NCBI GenBank assembly: GCA_017530275.1
Contig: JAFXMP010000300.1
Span: 1 to 6,410, forward strand
Length of the DNA stretch: 6,410 bases
Direction: 5' to 3'
From: Clostridia bacterium
GTDB taxonomy: Bacteria; Bacillota_A; Clostridia; Christensenellales; Aristaeellaceae
Under the pieces are notes generated by a model that was given only the letters and a program-made list of their open reading frames with translations, did not search any database and was not told where the DNA came from. The first letter of the stretch is position 1, and each line of letters begins with the position of its first letter. The position numbers and the translations under genes are program-made. Below are positions 1-5,684 of the stretch, in pieces.

Positions 1-9
1 AAGAAGTAA
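1..9 (+). CDS. rplF: Probable 3' end of rplF (ribosomal protein L6), partial
   Basis: Only two lysine codons and a TAA stop (AAG AAG TAA) are visible at the window edge. The stop lies just before the ribosome-binding site of rplR. In spc-type clusters the gene upstream of rplR is rplF, and L6 commonly ends in a lysine-rich tail, so this is most likely the end of L6. The call rests on conserved gene order and two residues only. Confidence 0.4.
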   Translation, partial: KK

Positions 10-27
10 GAAAGGGAGTGAACGCAA

Positions 28-396
28 ATGTTCAATAAGCGCGACCGTAATGAAGTGCGCGTGATCCGTCACGCCCGCGTCCGCAAAAAGATCAGCGGCA
101 CCCCCGAAATGCCGCGCCTGTGCGTGTATCGCAGCAATAAGTCCATTTACGCTCAGGTCATCGACGATACCAAGGGCGTGACCCTGGTATCCGCCTCCAC
201 CCTGGACCCCGCCATCAAGGGCCAACTGGATGACAAGAGCAAGACCGGCGCTTCCGAGCTGGTGGGCAAACTGGTGGCTGAACGCGCCATCGCCGCCGGC
301 ATCAAGGACGTCGTGTTCGACCGCGGCGGCTATCTGTACACCGGCCGTGTGGCCGCTCTGGCCGCAGCCGCCCGTGAAGCCGGGCTGAACTTCTAA
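28..396 (+). CDS. rplR: 50S ribosomal protein L18 (uL18)
   Basis: L18 is part of the central protuberance of the large subunit, where it binds 5S rRNA together with L5. The 122-residue product has the usual family length. It shows the basic N-terminal block [18 protein letters not shown] (about residues 14-31), then [15 protein letters not shown] (33-47), and the conserved C-terminal stretch [20 protein letters not shown] (about 97-116), so the gene looks complete and intact. The ATG is preceded by AAAGGGAGTG at positions 11-20, a good ribosome-binding site with a 7-nt spacer. It is followed 17 nt later by rpsE, as in most bacterial spc operons, and is presumably co-transcribed with it. Product identity is secure. 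Confidence 0.97.
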   Translation: MFNKRDRNEVRVIRHARVRKKISGTPEMPRLCVYRSNKSIYAQVIDDTKGVTLVSASTLDPAIKGQLDDKSKTGASELVGKLVAERAIAAGIKDVVFDRGGYLYTGRVAALAAAAREAGLNF

Positions 397-413
397 GGGG
401 AGGGAAAGAGAAA

Positions 414-998
414 ATGCCTATGAATGAAAACGATCGTCAGAACGACCGTCAGAACGACCGGCAGGATCGTCCCTTCGAGCGCCGTGACCGTCGGGAACGC
501 CGGGATCGGGAAGAGCCCGTCAGCGAATGGAAAGAACGCCTGGTGGCCCTGAACCGCGTGACCAAGGTTGTTAAGGGCGGTAAGAATTTCCGTTTCGCCG
601 CGCTGGTCGTGGTCGGAAATGAAAAGGGCCAGGTCGGCGCCGCTATCGGCAAGGCCAAGGAAGTGCCCGAAGCCATCCGCAAGGCCAAGGAAGCCGCCAT
701 GAAGCATCTGGTCACCGTGCCCTTTGAAGGCACTACCATTCCCCATGCCATCGACGGCCTGTACGGCACCGCCAAAGTGGTGCTGCTTCCCGCTGAAGAA
801 GGCGCTGGCGTTATTGCCGGCGGCGGCGCCCGCGCCGTGCTGGAATTGGCAGGCGTGAAGGACATCCGCACCAAGACCTTCGGCACCAACAACCGCATCA
901 ACACCGTGAAAGCCACCCTGGAAGGCCTCAAGGGCCTGCGCAACGCCGAAACCGTTGCCAAGATGCGCGGCAAAGCGGTGGAAGAAATCCTGGGCTAA
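414..998 (+). CDS. rpsE: 30S ribosomal protein S5 (uS5) with charged N-terminal extension
   Basis: S5 sits on the solvent side of the small subunit near the decoding region and contributes to translational accuracy and mRNA unwinding. The protein has 194 residues, longer than the roughly 165 common in the family. The conserved core starts near W39 ([23 protein letters not shown] would span about 39-61; key residues K51, K54, G55, G56), followed by the double-stranded RNA-binding fold to about residue 103. The C-terminal domain has the [18 protein letters not shown] stretch (130-147) and the [11 protein letters not shown] stretch (158-168). Residues 4-34 are a low-complexity, mostly D/R/N/Q/E extension with three NDRQ units. 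The start at 414 has GGGGAGGG at 397-404, 9 nt upstream; ATG 420 is a less likely alternative. The stop codon is embedded in the ribosome-binding site of rpmD. Confidence 0.97.
   Translation: MPMNENDRQNDRQNDRQDRPFERRDRRERRDREEPVSEWKERLVALNRVTKVVKGGKNFRFAALVVVGNEKGQVGAAIGKAKEVPEAIRKAKEAAMKHLVTVPFEGTTIPHAIDGLYGTAKVVLLPAEEGAGVIAGGGARAVLELAGVKDIRTKTFGTNNRINTVKATLEGLKGLRNAETVAKMRGKAVEEILG
429..464 (+). repeat. Three tandem 12-nt units in the 5' end of rpsE (NDRQ x3)
   Basis: The unit AACGAYCGTCAG occurs at 429-440, 441-452 and, with one further change (G for T), at 453-464. It encodes N-D-R-Q three times (S5 residues 6-17), followed by a degenerate DR-P. Near-identity at the DNA level, not only at the protein level, suggests recent slippage or duplication within an unstructured tail. 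Confidence 0.85.
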
Positions 999-1013
999 GG
1001 AGGATATGGAACG

Positions 1014-1196
1014 ATGAAGCTGAAAATCACTTTGACCAAATCCCCCATCGCCAGCCTCCAGGTGCATAAGGACACCGTGGCCGCCCTGGGCCTGCGCAAA
1101 GTGGGTATGACGGTCATCAAGGAAGACAATCCCTGCATCCGTGGCCAGATCTTCCGCGTGAAGCACATGGTCAAGGTAGAGGAAGTAAACGAATAA
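1014..1196 (+). CDS. rpmD: 50S ribosomal protein L30 (uL30)
   Basis: L30 is a small large-subunit protein that contacts 23S rRNA. The 60-residue product is the standard bacterial length and starts [12 protein letters not shown], with the family features LGLRKVG (25-31) and a C-terminal half containing [16 protein letters not shown] (42-57). AAGGAGG at 997-1003 overlaps the rpsE stop and lies 10 nt before the ATG, so the two genes are probably translationally coupled. Two TAA stops stand in tandem at 1194-1199. The position between rpsE and rplO is the conserved one. Confidence 0.96.
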   Translation: MKLKITLTKSPIASLQVHKDTVAALGLRKVGMTVIKEDNPCIRGQIFRVKHMVKVEEVNE

Positions 1197-1213
1197 TAAG
1201 GGAGGGACCCCCC

Positions 1214-1654
1214 ATGAAATTGCATGAGTTGCAGCCGGCCATCGGCTCGACGACTGCCCCGAAGCGCCTCGGACGAGGCGTAGGCTCTCAGCTGGGCAAA
1301 ACCTCCGGTAAAGGCCACAAGGGCGCCAAAGCGCGCTCCGGCGGCGGCAAGCGCCCCGGATTTGAAGGCGGCCAGATGCCTCTGACCCGCCGCATCCCCA
1401 AGCGCGGCTTTACCAATATCTTCGCCAAGGAATACGCCACCGTGAACGTGTCCGCCCTCAACGTGTTTGAGGATGGAGCCACCGTTACCAACGAAGCGCT
1501 GATCGAAGCGGGCCTGATCAAAAAGGTGCTGGACGGCGTGAAGGTGCTGGGCGGCGGTGAACTGACCAAGAAGCTCACCGTGTCCGTGGACAAGGTGACA
1601 GAGTCTGCGAAGCAGAAGATCGAAGCGATTGGCGGGAAAGTTGAGGTGAAGTAA
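1214..1654 (+). CDS. rplO: 50S ribosomal protein L15 (uL15)
   Basis: L15 is an early-to-middle assembly protein of the large subunit that reaches into 23S rRNA with an extended N-terminal arm. The 146-residue protein begins [12 protein letters not shown], continues with the glycine- and lysine-rich arm (about 17-55, including [20 protein letters not shown] and the FEGGQMPL motif at 50-57), and ends with the globular domain containing [14 protein letters not shown] (110-123) and the closing [10 protein letters not shown]. Length and domain order are normal. AAGGGAGGG at 1198-1206 gives a strong ribosome-binding site 7 nt before the ATG. secY starts 2 nt after its stop, the usual arrangement. 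Confidence 0.97.
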   Translation: MKLHELQPAIGSTTAPKRLGRGVGSQLGKTSGKGHKGAKARSGGGKRPGFEGGQMPLTRRIPKRGFTNIFAKEYATVNVSALNVFEDGATVTNEALIEAGLIKKVLDGVKVLGGGELTKKLTVSVDKVTESAKQKIEAIGGKVEVK

Positions 1655-1656
1655 CG

Positions 1657-2922
1657 ATGTGGGAGACCCTGCGTAACGTTTGGCGGGTTCCTGAGCTCCG
1701 GAAAAAGGTGCTCTACACGTTCTTCATGCTGCTGATTTACCGTCTGGTCAGCGTCATCCCTGCGCCTGGTATCGATGTGGCTACCGTCCAGAGTGCCATG
1801 AGCAATTATGACATGCTGGGCCTGGTAAACATGATGACCGGTAACGCTTTCTCCCAGATGACCATCATGGCCATGGGTATTTCTCCCTACATCAACGCCA
1901 GCATCATTATGCAGCTGCTCACCATCGCCATCCCGGCCCTGGAGCGGCTGCAGAAGGAAGGCGGCGAAGAGGGCAAGCAGAAGATCAACAAAATCACCCG
2001 TTACGTCACCGTGGGCCTGGCTGCTCTGCAGGCCATCGGCATCATCGCCGGCCTGGGCGCGATCAAGTCCTCCTATAAGAACTTCTTCGGTTATGCTACC
2101 ATCGGCATCATCATGGCCGGCGGCACCGCCCTGGCCATGTGGATCGGTGAAAGGATCACCAAGAACGGCATCGGCAACGGCATTTCCCTGCTGATCTTCG
2201 CCGGCATCATCTCCAACCTGTTCAACGGCATCGTGTCCACCACCGCTGGCATCTTCAATGGCAGCGCCACCGTGGGCAACCTGGTTGTGATCCTGCTGAC
2301 CACCGTGATCATCCTGGTGATCGTCACCTTCGTGGATATGGCCGAACGCCGCATCCCGGTCATGTACGCCAAGCGCGTGGTGGGCCGGAAAATGTACGGC
2401 GGCCAGAGCACCCATATCCCCCTCAAACTGCTGAGCGTCGGCGTGCTGCCTCTGATCTTTGCCTATTCCTTTATGGCGTTCCCGGGCACCATCTTCGCCA
2501 TGTTTGGCACCAACAGCGGCGCTTATCAGTGGTGGAGCACCTACATGAACCAGACCAGCTTTTGGTACATGCTCGTGTGCGCTCTGCTGATCATCGCGTT
2601 CAGCTACTTCTACACCTCCATTACCTTCAATCCTGAGGATATCGCCAAGAATATCCAGCAGCAGGGCGGCCACATCCCCGGTATCCGTACCGGCAGCAAG
2701 ACCGTGGAATTCCTCAAGCGGACTTCCAACCGCCTGACCCTGTTCGCCGCCCTGTTCCTGGCCATCCTGTCCACCATCCCCTCCGTGCTGACGGTGTGGC
2801 AGCAGGTATCGATCCCCTTCGGCGCGTCTTCAATCCTGATCGCCGTGAGCGTGGCCATCGAAACCGTGCGCCAGGTGGAGAGCCAGCTGGTGATGCGCAA
2901 CTACAAAGGCTTCCTGGGCTGA
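1657..2922 (+). CDS. secY: Protein translocase subunit SecY
   Basis: SecY is the membrane channel of the Sec translocon, which passes unfolded proteins out of the cytoplasm or into the membrane with SecE, SecG and SecA. The 421-residue protein has ten hydrophobic segments, at roughly 19-36, 69-93, 114-136, 145-165, 172-190, 207-227, 257-282, 303-322, 358-378 and 387-405. The plug region lies around 53-66. Cytoplasmic loop C4 carries ERRIPVMYAKR (230-240) and GGQSTHIPLK (248-257); loop C5 carries NPEDIAKNIQQQGGHIPGIR (325-344), and the C-terminus MRNYKGFLG is typical. The residue after the conserved arginine R344 is threonine, where the family usually has proline (PGIRPG). GAGGTGA at 1643-1649, inside the rplO end, serves as ribosome-binding site. 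secY closes the first tight gene block. Confidence 0.97.
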   Translation: MWETLRNVWRVPELRKKVLYTFFMLLIYRLVSVIPAPGIDVATVQSAMSNYDMLGLVNMMTGNAFSQMTIMAMGISPYINASIIMQLLTIAIPALERLQKEGGEEGKQKINKITRYVTVGLAALQAIGIIAGLGAIKSSYKNFFGYATIGIIMAGGTALAMWIGERITKNGIGNGISLLIFAGIISNLFNGIVSTTAGIFNGSATVGNLVVILLTTVIILVIVTFVDMAERRIPVMYAKRVVGRKMYGGQSTHIPLKLLSVGVLPLIFAYSFMAFPGTIFAMFGTNSGAYQWWSTYMNQTSFWYMLVCALLIIAFSYFYTSITFNPEDIAKNIQQQGGHIPGIRTGSKTVEFLKRTSNRLTLFAALFLAILSTIPSVLTVWQQVSIPFGASSILIAVSVAIETVRQVESQLVMRNYKGFLG

Positions 2923-2946
2923 TTCTAAATAATCAATCCAAGGAAT

Positions 2947-3004
2947 GTGCGGAATGTCCCCCCGAGAGGGAGTAAATAGCTCTCTCCGGGGTGACATTCC
3001 ACAC
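2947..3004. repeat. Imperfect palindrome, about 22 bp stem, downstream of secY
   Basis: Pairing runs 2951-2958 with 2993-3000 (8 bp, GGAATGTC/GACATTCC), a C/T mismatch, then 2960-2963 with 2988-2991 (4 bp). After a one-base bulge at 2987, 2964-2970 pairs with 2980-2986 (7 bp, one G-T), leaving a 9-nt loop at 2971-2979. Outside the main stem, 2947-2949 pairs with 3002-3004 across one mismatch. GGAATGT is also repeated directly at 2942-2948 and 2951-2957. The 3' side is not T-rich, so it is not a classic Rho-independent terminator. It may be a dispersed palindromic repeat or an RNA processing or stability hairpin. Confidence 0.75.
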
Positions 3005-3093
3005 TTGTGTCTAAGGGATAACCCAAAACAGGTGGATATACTGATCTGGAAGAGGTCAAAAAAGTTCCCTTATGGATTTCTCGGAAGGGGGGT

Positions 3094-3140
3094 CTGGGGG
3101 GAAACCGCTCCTTGGCCTCCAAAGAGCGGTTTCCCCCCAG
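3094..3140. repeat. Perfect 17-bp inverted repeat upstream of adk
   Basis: CTGGGGGGAAACCGCTC at 3094-3110 is matched exactly by its reverse complement at 3124-3140. After a single C/A mismatch, the 13-nt centre can pair four more bases (3112-3115 with 3119-3122 shifted by one, TTGG against CCAA), leaving a minimal loop. One pairing choice is T3112-A3122, T3113-A3121, G3114-C3120, G3115-C3119 with loop 3116-3118. The stem would be extremely stable. No T-run follows, and the right arm ends 13 nt before the adk ribosome-binding site. The perfect symmetry and GC content suggest a dispersed palindromic (REP-like) element; an attenuating hairpin is an alternative. Confidence 0.85.
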
Positions 3141-3168
3141 TAGAATGAACACCAAAGGAGGCGCTGAT

Positions 3169-3801
3169 ATGAACCTGATTTTCTTAGGACCTCCGGGGGC
3201 GGGCAAAGGCACCCACGCGCAGCTGCTGATGAACGAGCTGGGCATTCCCCAGATTTCCACGGGCGACATGCTCCGTCAGGCGATGAAAGCGGGCACCGAA
3301 ATGGGCCTGGCGGCGAAGCGGTATATCGAAGCGGGCGAATTGGTGCCCGACGAAGTGGTGATCGGCATCGTGAAGGACCGCTTGCAGGCGGATGACTGCA
3401 AGAAGGGCTATATCCTGGACGGGTTCCCCCGGACGGTGAAGCAGGCGGAAGCGCTGGACGGGTTCGCCCACATTGACGTGGCGCTGAATATCGCCCTGGA
3501 CGATGAAGTGATCATCAAGCGCCTCAGCGGACGGCGAGTGTGCCTAAAGTGCGGCGCGACGTACCATATCAGCACTCTGAACGGGAAGGAAGACTGCGCG
3601 GTGTGCGGCGAAAAGCTGGTGCAGCGCAAGGACGACGCTCCCGAGACTGTGCAGAACCGCTTGAGCGTGTATGCGGCACAGACGGCCCCCCTGATCGATT
3701 ACTATCAGAAAAAGGGCATTCTGAAAACCGTCAACTGCCCCCCTGCCGCCACTGTGCAGGAAAACTACGCGATGGTGCGGGAGACACTGGGTCTGAAATG
3801 A
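3169..3801 (+). CDS. adk: Adenylate kinase, zinc-type lid
   Basis: Adenylate kinase catalyses ATP + AMP = 2 ADP in the cytoplasm and keeps the adenine nucleotide pool balanced. The 210-residue product has the P-loop GPPGAGKGT at 7-15, the AMP-binding STGDMLR at 30-36, DGFPRT at 84-89, and the lid domain from GRR (121-123) to about residue 153. The lid carries C125-x2-C128 and C143-x2-C146, the four-cysteine zinc site of many Gram-positive enzymes; arginines R153 and R164 match the usual C-terminal catalytic positions. The start at 3169 is chosen because the protein then begins canonically with MNLIFLGPPG and AAAGGAGG (3154-3161) lies 7 nt upstream. Upstream in-frame ATGs at 3112 and 3145 would add residues the family lacks. 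Its stop overlaps the map start (ATGA). Confidence 0.97.
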   Translation: MNLIFLGPPGAGKGTHAQLLMNELGIPQISTGDMLRQAMKAGTEMGLAAKRYIEAGELVPDEVVIGIVKDRLQADDCKKGYILDGFPRTVKQAEALDGFAHIDVALNIALDDEVIIKRLSGRRVCLKCGATYHISTLNGKEDCAVCGEKLVQRKDDAPETVQNRLSVYAAQTAPLIDYYQKKGILKTVNCPPAATVQENYAMVRETLGLK

Positions 3802-4577
3802 TCAACATCAAAAACCCCATCCAACTGGCTAAAATGCGCAGCGCAGGGCACCTGCTCCATGACGTGCTGGCAAAGACGAAGGAAATCATCCGCCCCGGAA
3901 TCACCACCATGGATATCAACGCTTTCGTGGAAGAACATATCCGCAAGGGCGGCGGCATTCCCACGGAGCTGGGCTACTGCGGATATCCCGCGTCCATCTG
4001 CGCGTCCATTGATGATGAAGTGGTGCACGGCATCCCCTCGCCCCATGTAGAATTGAAGGAAGGCTCCATCATTTCCATCGACGTGACGCTGGCATTGGAT
4101 GGCTGGCAGGCGGACAGCTGCTTTACCGCGGCTGTAGGCAAAATCAGCGCCGAAAAGCAGCGCCTGATGGATGTGACGGAGGAATGCTTCTGGCTGGGCG
4201 TGCGGCAAGCCATCAACGGCAACCGCATCGGCGATATCAGCGCCGCTGTGCAGACGCACGCCGAGGCCCATGGCTACGGCGTAGTGCGGGACCTGACGGG
4301 CCACGGCATCGGCAAGGAAATGCACGAGGACCCGGCGGTGCCCAATTTCGGCGCGGCAGGCCATGGCTCCCGCATTCGTCCTGGCATGACGTTCTGTGTG
4401 GAACCCATGATCGCCATGGGGCGCTGGCAGGTGCATCAGCTCAGCGACGGATGGACCGTCGTGACCAACGATCACAGCCCCGCCGCCCATTATGAGCACA
4501 CCATCGCGGTGACGCCCAAGGGTTTGCCGGAGATCCTGACGCTCCCGGGCTTTCATTGGGAGGCTGATGACCGGTGA
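3798..4577 (+). CDS. map: Type I methionine aminopeptidase
   Basis: This cytoplasmic metalloenzyme removes the initiator methionine from nascent proteins with small second residues. The 259-residue product has the size of the short bacterial type I form, without an N-terminal zinc-finger extension. All five expected metal ligands are visible: D95 (SIDVTLALDGW), D106 (QADS), H169 (TGHGIGKEMHE), E202 (FCVEPM) and E233 (HYEHTIAV). The catalytic-pocket histidines H77 (VVHGIP) and H176 are also present. The ATG shares bases with the adk stop (ATGA, 4-nt overlap), which points to translational coupling. A longer in-frame reading frame upstream from 3540 runs through adk and is rejected because MINIKNPIQLAKMRSAG is the typical family start. 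The 3' end overlaps the next gene by 4 nt. Confidence 0.97.
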   Translation: MINIKNPIQLAKMRSAGHLLHDVLAKTKEIIRPGITTMDINAFVEEHIRKGGGIPTELGYCGYPASICASIDDEVVHGIPSPHVELKEGSIISIDVTLALDGWQADSCFTAAVGKISAEKQRLMDVTEECFWLGVRQAINGNRIGDISAAVQTHAEAHGYGVVRDLTGHGIGKEMHEDPAVPNFGAAGHGSRIRPGMTFCVEPMIAMGRWQVHQLSDGWTVVTNDHSPAAHYEHTIAVTPKGLPEILTLPGFHWEADDR

Positions 4578-4882
4578 AACCAAATATTTTTCCCGGAATC
4601 GTTGTTTTTTCAAAAAAAGGGCGTGACAAAGGCAGGTACTTTGTGGTATTATATCCTTTGGACGCTGATTTTGTGATGGTGGCGGACGGGAACACCCGGA
4701 AGCTGGATCACATGAAGAAAAAAAGGCGTAAGCATTTGGCGGCCTGCCCCCATGAATGCCCGGAACTGATCGAACTGTATCAGGCGGGGAAACTGAAGGA
4801 CAGCGACATCCGCAAGGTGCTTTTCACCATCGCGAACCAAACAGGGGGCATCCAAATGCCCGAAGAAAACAGGGAGGGTTAA
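4574..4882 (+). CDS. Small KOW-domain RNA-binding protein (L14e-like)
   Basis: The 102-residue product starts with a KOW-type segment (about 7-32: [20 protein letters not shown], with G8 and G20 as likely key glycines), followed by a basic stretch [12 protein letters not shown] (46-57) and a lysine-rich C-terminal half. Proteins of this kind, distantly like archaeal/eukaryotic ribosomal protein L14e, are encoded between map and infA in many Bacillota; their precise role is not well established, and RNA or ribosome binding is inferred from the fold. The start is GTG, overlapping the map stop (GTGA), with GGGAGG at 4558-4563, 10 nt upstream. C58 and C62 (CPHEC) are near each other, but no full zinc site is visible. 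The stop lies 5 nt before infA, so the gene is firmly inside the operon. Confidence 0.88.
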   Translation: MKPNIFPGIVVFSKKGRDKGRYFVVLYPLDADFVMVADGNTRKLDHMKKKRRKHLAACPHECPELIELYQAGKLKDSDIRKVLFTIANQTGGIQMPEENREG

Positions 4883-4887
4883 TCCGC

Positions 4888-5109
4888 TTGTCCAAGGACG
4901 ATGTCATCGAAATGGAAGGCAAGGTCATTGAGGCGCTGCCCAATGCCATGTTCCAGGTAGAACTGCCCAACGGGCACCGCATCATGGCCCATATCTCCGG
5001 CAAGATGCGCATGAATTTCATCCGCATTTATCCGGGTGATAAGGTCACCATCGAGCTCTCCCCCTACGACCTGACCCGCGGCCGCATCACGTGGCGCAGC
5101 AAGAATTGA
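4888..5109 (+). CDS. infA: Translation initiation factor IF-1
   Basis: IF-1 binds the A site of the small subunit during initiation and works with IF-2 and IF-3. The 73-residue product is one S1/OB-fold domain, with [20 protein letters not shown] (2-21), [20 protein letters not shown] (22-41) and the C-terminal [17 protein letters not shown] (57-73) as family hallmarks. The start is an uncommon TTG at 4888. It is preferred because it restores the typical SKDDVIE N-terminus and full length, and because AGGGAGGG (4871-4878) is 9 nt upstream; the next in-frame ATG (4912) would cut into the fold. The ribosome-binding site lies inside the last codons of the KOW gene, suggesting coupled translation. 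The weak start codon may tune the IF-1 level. Confidence 0.95.
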   Translation: MSKDDVIEMEGKVIEALPNAMFQVELPNGHRIMAHISGKMRMNFIRIYPGDKVTIELSPYDLTRGRITWRSKN

Positions 5110-5137
5110 TCCCATATCCTAAGGAGGTTGAACCCCA

Positions 5138-5251
5138 ATGAAAGTCCGTCCTTCTGTAAAGCCCATTTGCGAAAAGTGCAAGATCATCAAGCGCAAGGGC
5201 CGCGTGATGGTTATTTGCGAAAATCCCAAGCATAAGCAGCGTCAGGGCTGA
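5138..5251 (+). CDS. rpmJ: 50S ribosomal protein L36 (bL36), zinc form
   Basis: L36 is the smallest large-subunit protein and binds 23S rRNA through a zinc-ribbon-like fold. Translation from 5138 gives 37 residues: [14 protein letters not shown] at 1-14, [21 protein letters not shown] at 17-37. The zinc ligands C11, C14, C27 and H32 are all present, so this is the zinc-binding (C+) form. AAGGAGG at 5121-5127 lies 10 nt before the ATG, and the gene follows infA by 28 nt, as in most Bacillota. It ends the second tight gene block; the next gene is 444 nt away, which is unusual because rpmJ and rpsM are normally close. Confidence 0.97.
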   Translation: MKVRPSVKPICEKCKIIKRKGRVMVICENPKHKQRQG

Positions 5252-5296
5252 CCCATCCATGGCGCTATGGGAGCGCCGTCCAGGACGCCTTGGATA

Positions 5297-5367
5297 GGAG
5301 TTGAGAGTTTAGAGTTGAGATTATTTTGTCAATCAATATAATATCTCCACTCTCAACTCTCCACTCT
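5297..5367. repeat. AT-rich palindrome with 7-nt repeat arms (MITE-like)
   Basis: Positions 5303-5321 pair with 5343-5361 at 17 of 19 positions; with the outer bases, 5297-5321 against 5343-5367 gives 21 Watson-Crick pairs and one G-T in 25. Each arm is a run of heptamers: GAGTTGA, GAGTTTA, GAGTTGA (5298-5318) on the left and CTCCACT, CTCAACT, CTCCACT (5345-5365) on the right. The central 21 nt (5322-5342) are almost all A and T, unlike the GC-rich surroundings. No target-site duplication is obvious. This looks like an inserted small palindromic repeat element; a genome-wide count would settle it. Confidence 0.8.
5315..5342 (+). promoter_or_regulatory. Candidate sigma-A promoter for rpsM onward
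   Basis: TTGAGA (5315-5320; one change from TTGACA) is followed after 16 nt by a consensus TATAAT (5337-5342). Transcription would start near 5349-5350, inside the right arm of the palindrome, giving rpsM a leader of about 345 nt. The -35 lies in the left arm and the -10 in the loop. This is the best promoter-like sequence I found in the window. AT-rich islands produce such matches by chance, so activity is unproven. Confidence 0.45.
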
Positions 5368-5636
5368 CTGAAAAGACATCGTGGACGGCGTTCCCGCGGC
5401 CGCCGGGCCTTTGTGAAAAGGGCCTGAGATGCGAAGAAAGCGCGGCGAACGCGCTCTGTGCGGCCACAAGAAACCTTGTCGACAAGCCTGTGTGGGCGGC
5501 TGCCCCTTCGGGACACGAAGGGGACCATGCATGCTGTCACATATCACTCCGCCTGGGTTGCGGGCGGAAAGAACGGCGCCACGCGCCGTCAGCGCGAGGA
5601 ACCGTTTTCCTTCGGGATCAAGTGATCTACGCCTTG

Positions 5637-5684
5637 ACCTCCAAAGAAAGCGGCCTCTTTCCCACCACAGAATCATTTGGAGGT
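5637..5684 (+). promoter_or_regulatory. Hairpin burying the rpsM ribosome-binding site
   Basis: ACCTCCAAA (5637-5645) is the exact reverse complement of TTTGGAGGT (5676-5684), which contains the rpsM Shine-Dalgarno GGAGG (5679-5683). Directly stacked inside is a second stem, GAAAG (5646-5650) with CTTTC (5657-5661) and a 6-nt loop, leaving 5662-5675 unpaired. When folded, the ribosome-binding site would be closed, so ribosome loading on rpsM would need the helix to open. The S13 start follows 11 nt after the stem. The pairing is seen; its regulatory role is inferred. Confidence 0.55.

Larger units (their letters stand above)
2923..3168. other. 246-nt secY-adk spacer with two palindromes, no gene seen
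   Basis: This spacer is long for the cluster and holds two separate palindromes (2947-3004 and 3094-3140), described in their own entries. Short open frames here lack family resemblance and good starts. A TATACT at 3037-3042 resembles a -10 box but has no fitting -35 hexamer, so I do not call a promoter. Neither palindrome is followed by a T-run, so an intrinsic terminator is not supported. The last bases hold the adk ribosome-binding site, AAAGGAGG at 3154-3161. Confidence 0.7.

Noticed and set aside
393..1166. 257-codon minus-strand open frame across rpsE and rpmD
   Set aside because: Same reason: antisense shadow of highly conserved genes, with no recognisable domain.
1288..2673. 461-codon open frame on the minus strand across rplO and secY
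   Set aside because: It is antisense to two clearly conserved genes, and its histidine/aspartate/glycine-rich composition is the expected shadow of their codon bias.
3037..3042. TATACT as a -10 box for adk
   Set aside because: No acceptable -35 hexamer at 15-19 nt and no properly placed extended -10 TG; TTGTGT at 3005-3010 is 26 nt away.
3094..3147. Rho-independent terminator between secY and adk
   Set aside because: The hairpin is strong, but the sequence after it (TAGAATGAAC) has no T-run; the 2947-3004 palindrome also lacks one.
3112..3168. Longer N-terminus for adenylate kinase starting within the palindrome
   Set aside because: AAAGGAGG at 3154-3161 lies inside the putative extension and points to the 3169 start, which gives the canonical MNLIFLGPPG beginning.
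3540..3797. Longer N-terminus for methionine aminopeptidase
   Set aside because: This in-frame stretch is the out-of-frame reading of adk. The family start MINIKNPIQL and the ATGA overlap at 3798 fit far better.
5396..5403. GCGGCCGC shared by the leader and infA (5069-5085 region) as a repeated motif
   Set aside because: The 11-nt match CCCGCGGCCGC occurs twice, but it is a low-complexity GC palindrome in GC-rich DNA and chance is a sufficient explanation.
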